Positions 9,250-17,786 of a DNA stretch of 64,000 bases are shown here, piece by piece. Positions within the stretch are counted from its first letter, which is position 1, and each line of letters begins with the position of its first letter. A program made the translations under genes and the position numbers. The notes under the pieces were generated by a model, which saw only the letters and a program-made list of their open reading frames with translations, did no database searches and was not told the DNA's origin. The stretch covers positions 1-64,000 of the forward strand of contig JAFEAJ010000005.1 in the NCBI GenBank assembly GCA_018266455.1, written 5' to 3'. This DNA is from Bacteroidota bacterium (GTDB lineage: Bacteria; Bacteroidota; Bacteroidia; Chitinophagales; Chitinophagaceae).

Positions 9250-9578
9250 TGTTCTGGAAAAAATACAAATGGCACAGAGCCGCAAGCAAGGAAGAAGAAC
9301 TCATTTTGAATAAGCACGGCATTTGCGTGGTTGAAATCGAGCAAAAAAAAATCTGCGTTGCGAAATCAGGAAGCCAATGGTTTGCTTTCGCCTATCACTG
9401 CCCACATGCAGGCGGACTTATGAACGAAGGTTATCTTGATGGCGCGGGCAACATATCCTGCCCTGTGCATGGCTATAAGTTCAGTTTGAAAACCGGGGCC
9501 AGCAAATTTCCCGAAGGCTACTGCATCAAAACCTTCAAAATAGAGTTAAAGCCTGATGGGGTTTATATAGGCTTATGA
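9249..9578 (+). CDS. Small Rieske [2Fe-2S] ferredoxin
   Basis: This is a soluble Rieske-type electron-transfer protein of 109 residues. Both cluster-binding boxes are intact: CPHAGG (Cys51, His53) and CPVHGYKF (Cys71, His74). There is no transmembrane anchor and no oxygenase catalytic domain, so it is a stand-alone ferredoxin like those serving dioxygenases or nitrite-reductase small-subunit relatives. The ATG at 9249 overlaps the hflX stop (TGATG); a TTG three bases earlier is possible but less likely. No partner oxidoreductase is encoded nearby, so the redox partner is unknown. Confidence 0.9.
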   Translation: MFWKKYKWHRAASKEEELILNKHGICVVEIEQKKICVAKSGSQWFAFAYHCPHAGGLMNEGYLDGAGNISCPVHGYKFSLKTGASKFPEGYCIKTFKIELKPDGVYIGL

Positions 9579-9624
9579 GAAATGATTGTCTTTTAAAATA
9601 AATGCTTTCTTTTGCTATCTGTGT

Positions 9625-9654
9625 TTTGTGAAAATAGGAAAATCCTTATTTTTG
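9625..9654 (+). promoter_or_regulatory. Bacteroidota-type promoter for the tRNA-Asn locus
   Basis: TTTG at 9625-9628 and TATTTTTG at 9647-9654 are separated by 18 bp, matching the Bacteroidetes primary-sigma consensus TTTG-N17-23-TAnnTTTG. Transcription would start near 9660, just ahead of the degenerate tRNA-like copy, and run through the functional tRNA-Asn. Confidence 0.7.
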
Positions 9655-9670
9655 CAGCCCTTTAAGGAAT

Positions 9671-9735
9671 TCCTCCTTAGCTCAGTTGGTCAGAGCATCC
9701 CGATTGTTATCGGGAGGGGCGCTGGTTCAGGCAGC
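9671..9735 (+). pseudogene. Degenerate tRNA-Asn-like sequence with palindromic anticodon arm
   Basis: The first 27 bases (TCCTCCTTAGCTCAGTTGGT...GAGCA) match the functional tRNA-Asn 88 bp downstream except for one base in the D-loop. The anticodon arm is a perfect palindrome, TCCCGA-TTGTTA-TCGGGA (9698-9715). It keeps the Asn triplet GTT, but the loop is 6 or 8 nt rather than 7. The T-arm breaks down after GCTGGTTCA and no 3' acceptor strand follows; a run of A replaces it. It therefore should not be a working tRNA, although it would be co-transcribed with one from the promoter at 9625-9654. Confidence 0.65.
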
Positions 9736-9758
9736 GAAAAAAAGTTGAAACATATTAT

Positions 9759-9832
9759 TCCTCCTTAGCTCAGTTGGTTAGAGCATCTGACTGTTAATCA
9801 GAGGGTCGCTGGTTCAAGTCCAGCAGGGGGAG
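9759..9832 (+). tRNA. tRNA-Asn (GTT)
   Basis: This is a complete 74-nt cloverleaf: acceptor TCCTCCT/AGGGGGA with one G-U pair, D-arm GCTC...GAGC, anticodon stem TCTGA/TCAGA around CTGTTAA (anticodon GTT), T-arm GCTGG-TTCAAGT-CCAGC, discriminator G. CCA is not encoded. It follows a degenerate copy and shares its promoter. Confidence 0.95.
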
Positions 9833-10287
9833 CAAAGAGTTTGTCATTCGTGGCAGGTTCTTTTTGTTTAAATCCTTACCCGGACTGCGTTTTAAGCAAG
9901 TGGTTCACGGCGCCGATTGTTCATTCTTGTCCTTCATTTACGCAAAAACCCGCCCTTTGTTTGCGTAATATTTGACGATAACTTAAACACTCAAAACATC
10001 CCCCATGCATTTTGGTACAGCCAAAACAAAGACACAAAATAGTTCTCTAAACTTTTTTGTCTTTTCAGTATTTCCGGAAGCAAGCTGTCAACATTGTATA
10101 GGACATGCAGGGTTTATTTTTTAACCTGTCCAGCTATTTCAGGACGATACAATTCCGTAATAAAAGCGAACATTCTTGTACCGAAAACGCACAACACGTA
10201 CTAGTGATAGAATTTTTATTTGATTGATTATCAAAAGAAAGAAATAATGGCATTGGCTTAGTGTGTATTTAAACAAACATCCAAATC
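9833..10287 (+). other. 455-bp intergenic region before the permease gene, with inverted repeats
   Basis: I find no convincing gene here. Two structures stand out. The first is a perfect 9-bp inverted repeat TTACGCAAA (9938-9946) / TTTGCGTAA (9960-9968) with a 13-nt spacer. The second is a nested set around 10095-10165, with an outer ATTGTAT/ATACAAT pair and inner GGACA/TGTCC and GGTT/AACC pairs. Either could be an operator or a structured leader for the permease gene downstream, but I see no consensus that names them. Confidence 0.4.
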
Positions 10288-12732
10288 ATGTTTAAAAATT
10301 ATTTCATCGTTGCATGGCGAAACCTGGCGCGAAACCCCAGGATTTCGTTCATCAATGTTGGAGGTCTTGCTATTGGTGTTGCATGCGCCATCATGCTATA
10401 TCCGTACGCACAAAGTGAGTTTGGGTATGACAGCTTCTATACAAACGCTAACCGCATCTACAGGATATATACACGCATCAATCTCAACGGCACAGCATCG
10501 AACAGTGCTAAAAGCAGCCCACCTGCGGCACAAGTGCTTAGGACACAAATTCCGGAGGTAGAAGCTAACACATTAATAGGGTATGAAGCATCATACAATA
10601 TGCGGTATAAGGAAAAGTTTTTTCGTGAACATAGCGTATATACTGCAGACTCCAATTACTTCAAAGTATTTGATCATCAACTGCTGAAAGGTGATGCTAA
10701 TACAGCGTTATCAATGCCATACCAGTTGGTGATTACCGAAACTACCGCAAAAAGATATTTTGGCGACGAAGACCCGATTGGTAAACAACTAATGGTAAAT
10801 GATACAGTATCATTTACTATATCGGCAATCATGAAGGACTTTCCGGAAAATTCTCACTTTAATGCTGATATGTTCATTTCTATGAGCACACTCCACGGAA
10901 AAAATGATGACAACTGGGTTGCATTGTATTACTCCAATTTCATGCTACTGAAAAAAGGTGCTGACGCGAATGCCGTTGAGCAAAAGCTAAAAACTATTGT
11001 TGATAAAGGCGCAGGACCACAGATAGAAAAAATGCTTAATGTGCATTACAGCAACGCTAAAGAAACTGGTAATGCTTTTGAAATGAAACTGCAGCCGCTT
11101 ACCAGCATTCACCTATATTCTAAAGAAAGTTATGGTATTGATCCTAATACTGAATGGGGCGATACCAACTTGGGCAACATTCTGTACCTGCGCATTTTTA
11201 TTGCCACCGCTTTATTTGTACTACTGATCGCCGTTTTTAATTTCATGAACATTGCAACAGCAAAAAGCGAAAAAAGAGCAAAAGAAACGGGCATCCGCAA
11301 AACACTGGGCTCGAGCAGATGGCAGTTGATGATGCAGTATTATACAGAAGCTGTATTGACTACAGCCATTGCTGTACTTGCAGCAATCATCATTGTAAAA
11401 GCAACATTGCCTTGGTTCAATCAGCTCACAGGCAAAGCAATAGAACTTAATTTTTTTGATACTGCCTTTACGCTGCCGCTGCTGTTGGCATTCACCATTT
11501 TTGTTGGCCTGTTTGCAGGCAGCTATCCCGCTATTTTTCTCTCTGCCTTTCAGCCCGTTGAAACATTAAAGGGGCTGCATCAAAAAAACAAAACCTCGCT
11601 GCGAAGCGTGCTTGTAGTAGGCCAGTTTGCAATAAGCATCGCACTTATCATAGGCATGATGACTGTAAGAAGCCAGCTCAATTTCATGCAGAAAAAAGAC
11701 CTTGGCATTCAATCGCAGCAGCTGATCACTATCATTAACGGATCATCGCTTGGCAACAAGCTGCAGGTATTCAGGCAGGAGTTGCTAAAAAATCCGGCTG
11801 TTGCATCTGTTACCAACTCATCGGTCATGTTTTCACAAGGTGTGCCCGAATCTGTGTATACCTACGAGAATCAAACAAGCACTGACCCGTTGCATGCGGC
11901 TTTCCTCGACGTGGATGAATATTTCGTTCCAACCTTTGGTATAAAAATGAAAGAAGGCCGCTTTTTTGATGCCTCCATGCCTACGGACAGCAGTGCTGTG
12001 GTGATCAATGAAACTGCAGCAAGAGATTTTGCGCCCAATGTAAAGTCTGTCATTGGGCATCGCATTACGATGCTTTCCAGAGATTCTGTTCCGAGAGTTT
12101 ACCGGATTGTTGGTATAACAAAAGACTTCAACTTTGAATCGATGCACCAGCTTGTAAAGCCGTTGGTATTGCACCTTTCAGGGATTCAGCAGGCATCTAC
12201 TTATATCACCATTAAATACAATGGAGCCGATGCTGCAAATGCGCGCAATGATATTGAAGGCACATGGAACCGCATGCAGTCGTTTGAAAAATGCAACTTC
12301 AGTTTCCTCAATAATAGGATTGCTAATTTATACAGCAGTGAAAAAAAAGTGAGCGAACTCTCCACGTTGTTATCAGTCCTCGGTGTATCGGTAGCCTGTC
12401 TCGGCCTTCTTGGTCTTGCCATGTTCGTTACAGAGCAACGTAAAAAAGAAATAGGCATACGCAAAGTGCTGGGAGCAAGTGTTGCTGAGGTATTTGTAAC
12501 TATTTCGAAACAATTTGTTGTGTGGATACTAATAGCCAATCTGTTTGCATGGCCTGCTGCATACATCGTATTGCATAACTGGCTTAACAACTTTGCTTAT
12601 CATATTCATCCTGCATGGTGGATGTTCGGGGCTGCCGGTATTGTAACTCTTCTGGTTGCGCTGATAACTGTAAGCTCACAATCCGTGAAAGCAGCCATCG
12701 CAAACCCAATAAAAAGTCTGAGAACGGAATAA
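10288..12732 (+). CDS. MacB/FtsX-type ABC transporter permease, orphan
   Basis: The product is an 814-residue inner-membrane permease with the duplicated architecture common in Bacteroidota: an N-terminal membrane helix (about 20-40), a periplasmic MacB-like core (about 50-250), an FtsX membrane domain (about 300-430, with ETGIRKTLGSSRWQL), a second helix and periplasmic core (about 440-680), and a second FtsX domain (about 700-805, with KEIGIRKVLGASVAEVF). Relatives work with a separate LolD/MacB-type ATPase in mechanotransmission, lipoprotein or toxic-compound export. No ATPase gene is adjacent, so the partner must be encoded elsewhere. The gene is monocistronic and followed by a convergent tRNA-Phe. 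Confidence 0.9.
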   Translation: MFKNYFIVAWRNLARNPRISFINVGGLAIGVACAIMLYPYAQSEFGYDSFYTNANRIYRIYTRINLNGTASNSAKSSPPAAQVLRTQIPEVEANTLIGYEASYNMRYKEKFFREHSVYTADSNYFKVFDHQLLKGDANTALSMPYQLVITETTAKRYFGDEDPIGKQLMVNDTVSFTISAIMKDFPENSHFNADMFISMSTLHGKNDDNWVALYYSNFMLLKKGADANAVEQKLKTIVDKGAGPQIEKMLNVHYSNAKETGNAFEMKLQPLTSIHLYSKESYGIDPNTEWGDTNLGNILYLRIFIATALFVLLIAVFNFMNIATAKSEKRAKETGIRKTLGSSRWQLMMQYYTEAVLTTAIAVLAAIIIVKATLPWFNQLTGKAIELNFFDTAFTLPLLLAFTIFVGLFAGSYPAIFLSAFQPVETLKGLHQKNKTSLRSVLVVGQFAISIALIIGMMTVRSQLNFMQKKDLGIQSQQLITIINGSSLGNKLQVFRQELLKNPAVASVTNSSVMFSQGVPESVYTYENQTSTDPLHAAFLDVDEYFVPTFGIKMKEGRFFDASMPTDSSAVVINETAARDFAPNVKSVIGHRITMLSRDSVPRVYRIVGITKDFNFESMHQLVKPLVLHLSGIQQASTYITIKYNGADAANARNDIEGTWNRMQSFEKCNFSFLNNRIANLYSSEKKVSELSTLLSVLGVSVACLGLLGLAMFVTEQRKKEIGIRKVLGASVAEVFVTISKQFVVWILIANLFAWPAAYIVLHNWLNNFAYHIHPAWWMFGAAGIVTLLVALITVSSQSVKAAIANPIKSLRTE

Positions 12733-12901
12733 TTATCTAACCAGATTTGATTTTGAATGTTCAAAAGAGTAATTCTGCATCTGGATGATGAAAGTTGCTT
12801 ATGCCTTGGAAGCAGTCATAAAAACTAATACCATTTAGACATTAAAAACATCTCTAAAAGTCTGTTTATAAAATTGGTGCCACAAATTGATTTTTGTTGT
12901 A

Positions 12902-12943
12902 CCAAAGAAAAAGGCGATTATGAAGATAAACTCATAATCGCCT
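12902..12943 (-). terminator. Intrinsic terminator of tRNA-Phe
   Basis: A perfect 12-bp stem (AGGCGATTATGA at 12912-12923 with its complement at 12932-12943, 8-nt loop) is followed on the minus strand by TTTTCTTT. It lies 8 bp beyond the end of the minus-strand tRNA-Phe. Confidence 0.85.
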
Positions 12944-12951
12944 CGCTTTCG

Positions 12952-13027
12952 TGGTGGTGTGGGGCGGGATCGAACCGCCGACACAAGGATTTTCAGTCCT
13001 TTGCTCTACCGACTGAGCTACCGCACC
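12952..13027 (-). tRNA. tRNA-Phe (GAA), CCA encoded
   Basis: This is a 76-nt cloverleaf: D-arm GCTC...GAGC, anticodon stem AAGGA/TCCTT around CTGAAAA (GAA), variable GTGTC, T-arm GGCGG-TTCGATC-CCGCC, discriminator A, then an encoded CCA. The acceptor GGTGCGG/CCACACC has one C-A mismatch at position 5-68, which is unusual but tolerable. A -7 box TATTTTTG lies upstream at 13047-13054. Confidence 0.93.
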
Positions 13028-13046
13028 GCAACTTTTGTTAGGGTTG

Positions 13047-13054
13047 CAAAAATA
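13047..13054 (-). promoter_or_regulatory. -7 box of the tRNA-Phe promoter
   Basis: The minus strand reads TATTTTTG, a match to TAnnTTTG, 20 bp before the tRNA-Phe gene. A TTG about 20 bp further upstream could serve as the -33 element. Confidence 0.55.
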
Positions 13055-13125
13055 TAGTGAAATCAATTATTTGCCAAGTTTAATTAAATACGGAAACGCT
13101 ATTCGCAGGCCTGGGCGGCAAGCCA

Positions 13126-15396
13126 TTAATTCCCATATTCGCTCAAAAATTTAATGCGCATTATTTTAAGCTGCTCCCATGTAAAATTGCTGTCCGCCAG
13201 TTCATGTTTGGCTACCTCAAGACTGCTCGTTTCGCAGCTTTTAAAATAATCGATGATCTCTACCTGCTCGTAGTCGTCCAGCATCTCATCCACTGCATAA
13301 TCGAGGTTCAGCCTGGTACCGCTGGCTGCAATGGTTTCCATTTCTTCCAGCAATGCTTCAATACCCATGTCCTTATTCTTTGCGATGGTTTCCAGGGGTA
13401 TCTTTTTGTCGGCCTGCTGGATGATATAAACTTTGTTCATGCTCCTGTTCACCACGCTTTTCATCACAAAATCATCAGGTTTTTCAATATCGTTTTCCTC
13501 AACATATTTTGCAATAAGGTCAACAAAAGGTTTACCAAATTTAAGCGCTTTGCCCTTGCTTACGCCCTGGCACTTTTCAAGTTCCAGTAATGTAGTCGGG
13601 TAAATTGTAGCCATATCCTGCAATGAATTTTCGAGGAAAATGACAAATGGAGGAAGTTTTTTTCTTTTGGCTTCTTTCAGGCGCAAGTCTTTCAGTAATT
13701 CAAACAGTTTATCATCAGCAGCACTGGCTTCGCCAGTACCTTCGGCGCCTTCATCATCATCGGCATTCGCTTCTTCGAATAAATTGTTTAGTATTATTTT
13801 CAGCGATCTGGGTTTCTTTAAAAACTCTTCGCCTTTTTTGGTAAACTTCAGCACGCCGTATTCTTCAATGTCTTTTTTCAGCAAGCCTTCCAAGAGCAAT
13901 TGGCGGATCAGCGAATTCCAGTAATGCTCAGGTTCTTTTTTCCCCACACCAAACTCAGCAATGCCTTCATGCCTGAACATTTGAATTTGCGGGGTCAATT
14001 TGCCAACAATAATATTAATTGTATAATCAGCAGCAAACCTTTCATCAAGTGCCTTTACAGTTTTGAGCACTTTTACTGCACTGTCTTTTGCTTCTACTTT
14101 TTCTTTAGGGTGCAGGCAGTTGTCGCAGTTGCCGCAATTTTCTTCAGTGTACTCTTCACCAAAATAGCTCATCAGCACTTTGCGCCTGCATACCCCGCTC
14201 TCTGCAAAAGCAACGGTTTCATTGATCAGTTGTGCAACCACTTCCCTTTCGCTGAGCGGTTTGTCTTTCATCAAGTGCTCCAGTTTATTTACATCTTTGT
14301 GGGAATAATACAAAATGCATTTGCCTTCCAGCCCATCGCGCCCTGCCCGGCCGGTCTCCTGATAATAATTTTCAATAGACTTGGGGATATTATAATGAAT
14401 CACAAAACGGATGTCAGGTTTATCGATGCCCATACCGAATGCAATGGTGGCAACAATAACCTGTACTTCTTCATTTAAAAAAAGATCCTGTCTTTCTGCT
14501 CGCAATTTACCATCGAGCCCGGCATGGTAAGCAACCGCTTTGATGCCATTGGCAACCAGCATTTCGGCCAGCTCTTCTGTTGTTTTCCTGTTCAGGGTGT
14601 AGATGATGCCGCTTTTGCTTTTATTCTGCACAATAAATTTCACCATGCTTTTTACCGCTTCCTCTTTTTTTATTTTAGGCAGAATTTCATAATATAAATT
14701 CGGCCTGTTGAACGAGGAGAGGAATATTTTTGGGTCGCGAAGGCCGAGATTCTTGATGATATCGCTTTGCACCTTTGGTGTAGCCGTAGCCGTTAGCGCG
14801 ATTACAGGTACTTTCGGGCTGATCATGTCCATAATTTCGCGAAGCCTCCTGTATTCAGGCCTGAAATCATGCCCCCATTCAGAAATACAATGCGCTTCAT
14901 CGACTGCAAAAAAAGAAATTTTAAGGTCGCTGAAAAATTCAAGGTTTTCTTGTTTGGTAAGTGTTTCAGGAGCCACATAAAGCATTTTAGTGTGCCCGTC
15001 CAGCAGATCATCGTGCACTTCTTTGATCTGCTTTTTGTTCAATGTTGAATTTAAAAAATGGGCAACATTGTCTTTGCTGCTGTAACTGCGTACCAGATCA
15101 ACCTGGTTTTTCATAAGGGCAATAAGGGGGCTTACTATAATAGCAACCCCTTCGCTAATAATAGCAGGAAGCTGGTAACATAAGCTTTTTCCGCCGCCTG
15201 TGGGCATAATCACAAAGGTGTCGTTGCCTGCTAACAAGTTCTGGATGACGGCGTCCTGGTCTCCTTTGAAAGCATCAAAGCCAAAATTTTCCTGCAAGTG
15301 CATTAACAGGTCTGCAGATATTTTTACTTTAGGCGATTGTGTGGCTGCTGTTTTTGCTTTTTTGCCGTTAGCTTTTTTAGATGTGGTTGTTGCCAT
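13126..15396 (-). CDS. recQ: ATP-dependent DNA helicase RecQ
   Basis: RecQ is a 3'-5' superfamily-2 helicase acting in recombinational repair and replication-fork processing. The 756-residue protein carries a lysine-rich N-terminal tail, helicase motif I TGGGKSLCYQLP (about 66-77), the DEAH box within VDEAHCISEWGHDFRPEYR, motif VI QETGRAGRDG, a zinc-binding cysteine set (CRRKVLMSYF...CGNCDNC), a winged-helix RQC region, an HRDC domain (about 570-640) and a C-terminal extension. The track of open frame reaches a TTG at 15402; I prefer the ATG at 15396. It stands alone, divergent from kdsD. Confidence 0.96.
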   Translation of the reverse strand: MATTTSKKANGKKAKTAATQSPKVKISADLLMHLQENFGFDAFKGDQDAVIQNLLAGNDTFVIMPTGGGKSLCYQLPAIISEGVAIIVSPLIALMKNQVDLVRSYSSKDNVAHFLNSTLNKKQIKEVHDDLLDGHTKMLYVAPETLTKQENLEFFSDLKISFFAVDEAHCISEWGHDFRPEYRRLREIMDMISPKVPVIALTATATPKVQSDIIKNLGLRDPKIFLSSFNRPNLYYEILPKIKKEEAVKSMVKFIVQNKSKSGIIYTLNRKTTEELAEMLVANGIKAVAYHAGLDGKLRAERQDLFLNEEVQVIVATIAFGMGIDKPDIRFVIHYNIPKSIENYYQETGRAGRDGLEGKCILYYSHKDVNKLEHLMKDKPLSEREVVAQLINETVAFAESGVCRRKVLMSYFGEEYTEENCGNCDNCLHPKEKVEAKDSAVKVLKTVKALDERFAADYTINIIVGKLTPQIQMFRHEGIAEFGVGKKEPEHYWNSLIRQLLLEGLLKKDIEEYGVLKFTKKGEEFLKKPRSLKIILNNLFEEANADDDEGAEGTGEASAADDKLFELLKDLRLKEAKRKKLPPFVIFLENSLQDMATIYPTTLLELEKCQGVSKGKALKFGKPFVDLIAKYVEENDIEKPDDFVMKSVVNRSMNKVYIIQQADKKIPLETIAKNKDMGIEALLEEMETIAASGTRLNLDYAVDEMLDDYEQVEIIDYFKSCETSSLEVAKHELADSNFTWEQLKIMRIKFLSEYGN

Positions 15397-15596
15397 GCTC
15401 AAAATTTTTCCTTCTCACGATTTAAATCGGGGAGAGATTTAAATTAACTAAAATAACGGGATTTACAAGTAGTAGTTATGCACTTCTTATATTTAAATAT
15501 TCCGTCACCGGAAAGTGCTGCCCGCTTTTTTAAAGTTGGCGAAGTTACACAAAAATAATGCTCGAAAAAGGGCGTGTTTTGTTAAAAAACAATTTT

Positions 15597-15632
15597 TTTG
15601 ACCGATTGGACAATAGGAAAAACATAAATTTG
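15597..15632 (+). promoter_or_regulatory. Candidate kdsD promoter
   Basis: TAAATTTG at 15625-15632 matches TAnnTTTG, with TTTG at 15597-15600 (24-bp spacing, slightly long). The predicted start point is only a few bases before the kdsD ATG at 15643. Confidence 0.5.
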
Positions 15633-15642
15633 CGCCCAACTG

Positions 15643-16608
15643 ATGACAAATCAATCTATAACGGAAACCGCATTGCGCACAATCAGGCTTGAAGCAGGCT
15701 CTATTATAGGACTTGAGCAATACATCAATGATGATTTTGTGAAAGCAGTGAACACCATCGCTGCCTGTAAGGGGCGCATTGTTGTGAGCGGGATTGGGAA
15801 AAGCGGGATCATTGCCCAAAAAATTGTGGCCACTTTAAATTCAACAGGAACACCTGCCGTTTTTATGCATGCAGCAGATGCCATACATGGCGACCTGGGG
15901 ATGATACAGCCCGATGATATTGTGATACTGATCAGCAAAAGTGGCGTTAGCCCGGAAATCAAAGTGTTATTGCCCTTTATTAAAAATTTCAACAACACTT
16001 TGGTTGCAATAGTTGGAAGCATGGGATCGTTGCTTGCCCAGCAAGCAGACATCGTTTTGAACACAGCGGTGACCCAAGAAGCATGCCCGAACAATTTGGC
16101 CCCCACCAGCAGCACAACAGCCCAACTGGTGATGGGCGACGCGCTCGCAGTTGCTTTAATGGAACTTCGTGGTTTCAACAGCAATGATTTTGCAAAATTT
16201 CATCCTGGCGGCACATTGGGCAAAAGGCTTTATTTGCGCGTTCAGGATTTTTATTTACATAACGAAAAGCCAAAAGTAGAAGAAGGCGCTACCTTAAAAA
16301 GGGTGATTATGGAAATGACATCCAAAAGATTGGGCGCTACTGCTGTGGTTGACAAACAAAATAATTTACTAGGTATTATAACAGACGGCGATTTGCGCCG
16401 CATGCTGGAGAAAAATATTGCTTCTGAAAAAACAACAGCAAAGGACATTATGACAAAAACTCCGGTTACCGTTGACCTGGAAGCCCTGGCTGTTGAAGCC
16501 CTTGATATCTTGAGGAGCCATGATATTACACAGTTGATTGTAACTGACAAATCCCAATATTTAGGTTTCATACATTTGCATGACCTTATCAGGGAAGGGA
16601 TCATTTAA
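15643..16608 (+). CDS. kdsD: D-arabinose-5-phosphate isomerase (KdsD/KpsF)
   Basis: This enzyme converts ribulose 5-phosphate to arabinose 5-phosphate, the first step towards Kdo for lipopolysaccharide. The 321-residue protein has an N-terminal SIS (sugar isomerase) domain (about 35-185; VVSGIGKSGIIAQKI, SGVSPEIKVLLP, TSSTTAQLVMGDALAVAL), the family signature KFHPGGTLGKRL, then a CBS pair (about 205-320) that binds regulatory ligands. Thirty-five bases downstream is a nucleotidyltransferase gene for GDP-mannose, so the two may be an envelope-sugar operon. The other kds genes are not in the window. Confidence 0.95.
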   Translation: MTNQSITETALRTIRLEAGSIIGLEQYINDDFVKAVNTIAACKGRIVVSGIGKSGIIAQKIVATLNSTGTPAVFMHAADAIHGDLGMIQPDDIVILISKSGVSPEIKVLLPFIKNFNNTLVAIVGSMGSLLAQQADIVLNTAVTQEACPNNLAPTSSTTAQLVMGDALAVALMELRGFNSNDFAKFHPGGTLGKRLYLRVQDFYLHNEKPKVEEGATLKRVIMEMTSKRLGATAVVDKQNNLLGIITDGDLRRMLEKNIASEKTTAKDIMTKTPVTVDLEALAVEALDILRSHDITQLIVTDKSQYLGFIHLHDLIREGII

Positions 16609-16643
16609 GGCACTGGACCCCGGTAATCGTATGCTCAATAACT

Positions 16644-17732
16644 ATGCACATGAACAAGCACAATTATGTAGCGATAATGGCTGGCGGAATAGGAAGCAGG
16701 TTTTGGCCCAAGAGCAGGCAGAATTTCCCAAAGCAATTTCTTGATATTTTAAATACCGGCAAAACCCTTATCCAGTGGACATACGAGCGGTTTGCGGGCT
16801 TTATCCCTAATGAAAATATTTATGTAGTCACTTCACGTGAATACATGCCTATTGTAAAAGATCAGTTGCCCGCACTGCCTGAAAAAAATATCCTGGGGGA
16901 GCCATCGCGCAAGAATACTGCGCCATGCATTGCATATATTTCTTTCAAGCTTCAGCAAAAGGATCCCGATGCATCTCTTATTATCGCACCATCCGACCAC
17001 ATTATTTCTGATAATACCGCGTTCACTAAAGTCTGTTTGGAAGCATTGAGCTTTGTGAACAAACACAATGCGCTCATCACGCTCGGCATAAAACCGACTC
17101 ATCCAAATACAGGATATGGCTATATTCAGTACGAACAGCATGCTGTTACTGACAACGTATATAAAGTAAAAACATTTACTGAAAAACCGAACCTTGAGCT
17201 GGCAAAAACTTTTTTAGCGAGCGGAGATTTTTTATGGAATGCCGGCATTTTTGTCTGGCAGGTAAAAAACATTATTCATGCATTTGAGAAATATTTGCCA
17301 GAGATGTATGATGTTTTTGCGGCAGATAAAAAGAAATTCAATACGCCGGAAGAGAAAAAAGCGCTTGAACATGTCTACCCTTTATGCACAAATATTTCCA
17401 TTGATTTCGGCATCATGGAAAAAGCGCACAACGTATACGTGATCCCCTCGGCATTCGGCTGGAGCGATCTTGGCACCTGGAACAGCGCTTACGACAATAT
17501 GGAAAAAGATTACCTCGGCAATGCTTCTGCAAGCAGCAATGCCGTGATTATTGATGCCAGGAATAACATGATACATTCTTCCGAGAAAAAAATATTGGTG
17601 CTGCAGGGGCTTGAAGATTTTATAATTGTGGATACTAATGATGTATTATTGATTTGCAAAAAGGAAAAAGAACAGGAAATAAAAGAGTACCTGGCAGAAG
17701 TGAAAAAAAGCAAAGGAGAGCAGTATCTGTAA
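16644..17732 (+). CDS. Mannose-1-phosphate guanylyltransferase
   Basis: The enzyme makes GDP-mannose from mannose 1-phosphate and GTP for glycan synthesis. The 362-residue frame opens with the nucleotidyltransferase signature IMAGGIGSRFWPKSR followed by FPKQFLD, then PSDHII (metal and nucleotide binding), FTEKPNLE, FLWNAGIFVW and SIDFGIMEKA. There is only the nucleotidyltransferase domain and a short beta-helix-like tail, not the bifunctional ManC-isomerase form. Start is the ATG at 16644, with another ATG two codons in. It follows kdsD in the same orientation. Confidence 0.93.
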   Translation: MHMNKHNYVAIMAGGIGSRFWPKSRQNFPKQFLDILNTGKTLIQWTYERFAGFIPNENIYVVTSREYMPIVKDQLPALPEKNILGEPSRKNTAPCIAYISFKLQQKDPDASLIIAPSDHIISDNTAFTKVCLEALSFVNKHNALITLGIKPTHPNTGYGYIQYEQHAVTDNVYKVKTFTEKPNLELAKTFLASGDFLWNAGIFVWQVKNIIHAFEKYLPEMYDVFAADKKKFNTPEEKKALEHVYPLCTNISIDFGIMEKAHNVYVIPSAFGWSDLGTWNSAYDNMEKDYLGNASASSNAVIIDARNNMIHSSEKKILVLQGLEDFIIVDTNDVLLICKKEKEQEIKEYLAEVKKSKGEQYL

Positions 17733-17786
17733 TGTGCAGATTTTTTAGTGGCTTTAAAATGACATACTTATCCTAAAACGAAATGC

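Noticed and set aside
9671..9735. Reading this as a second functional tRNA-Asn
   Set aside because: The anticodon loop has the wrong size, the T-arm is broken and the 3' acceptor strand is missing.
12201..12590. Minus-strand ORF of 129 codons inside the permease gene
   Set aside because: It is antisense to the well-supported FtsX domain.
15505..15819. 104-codon minus-strand ORF between recQ and kdsD
   Set aside because: It overlaps the start of kdsD and has no coding features.
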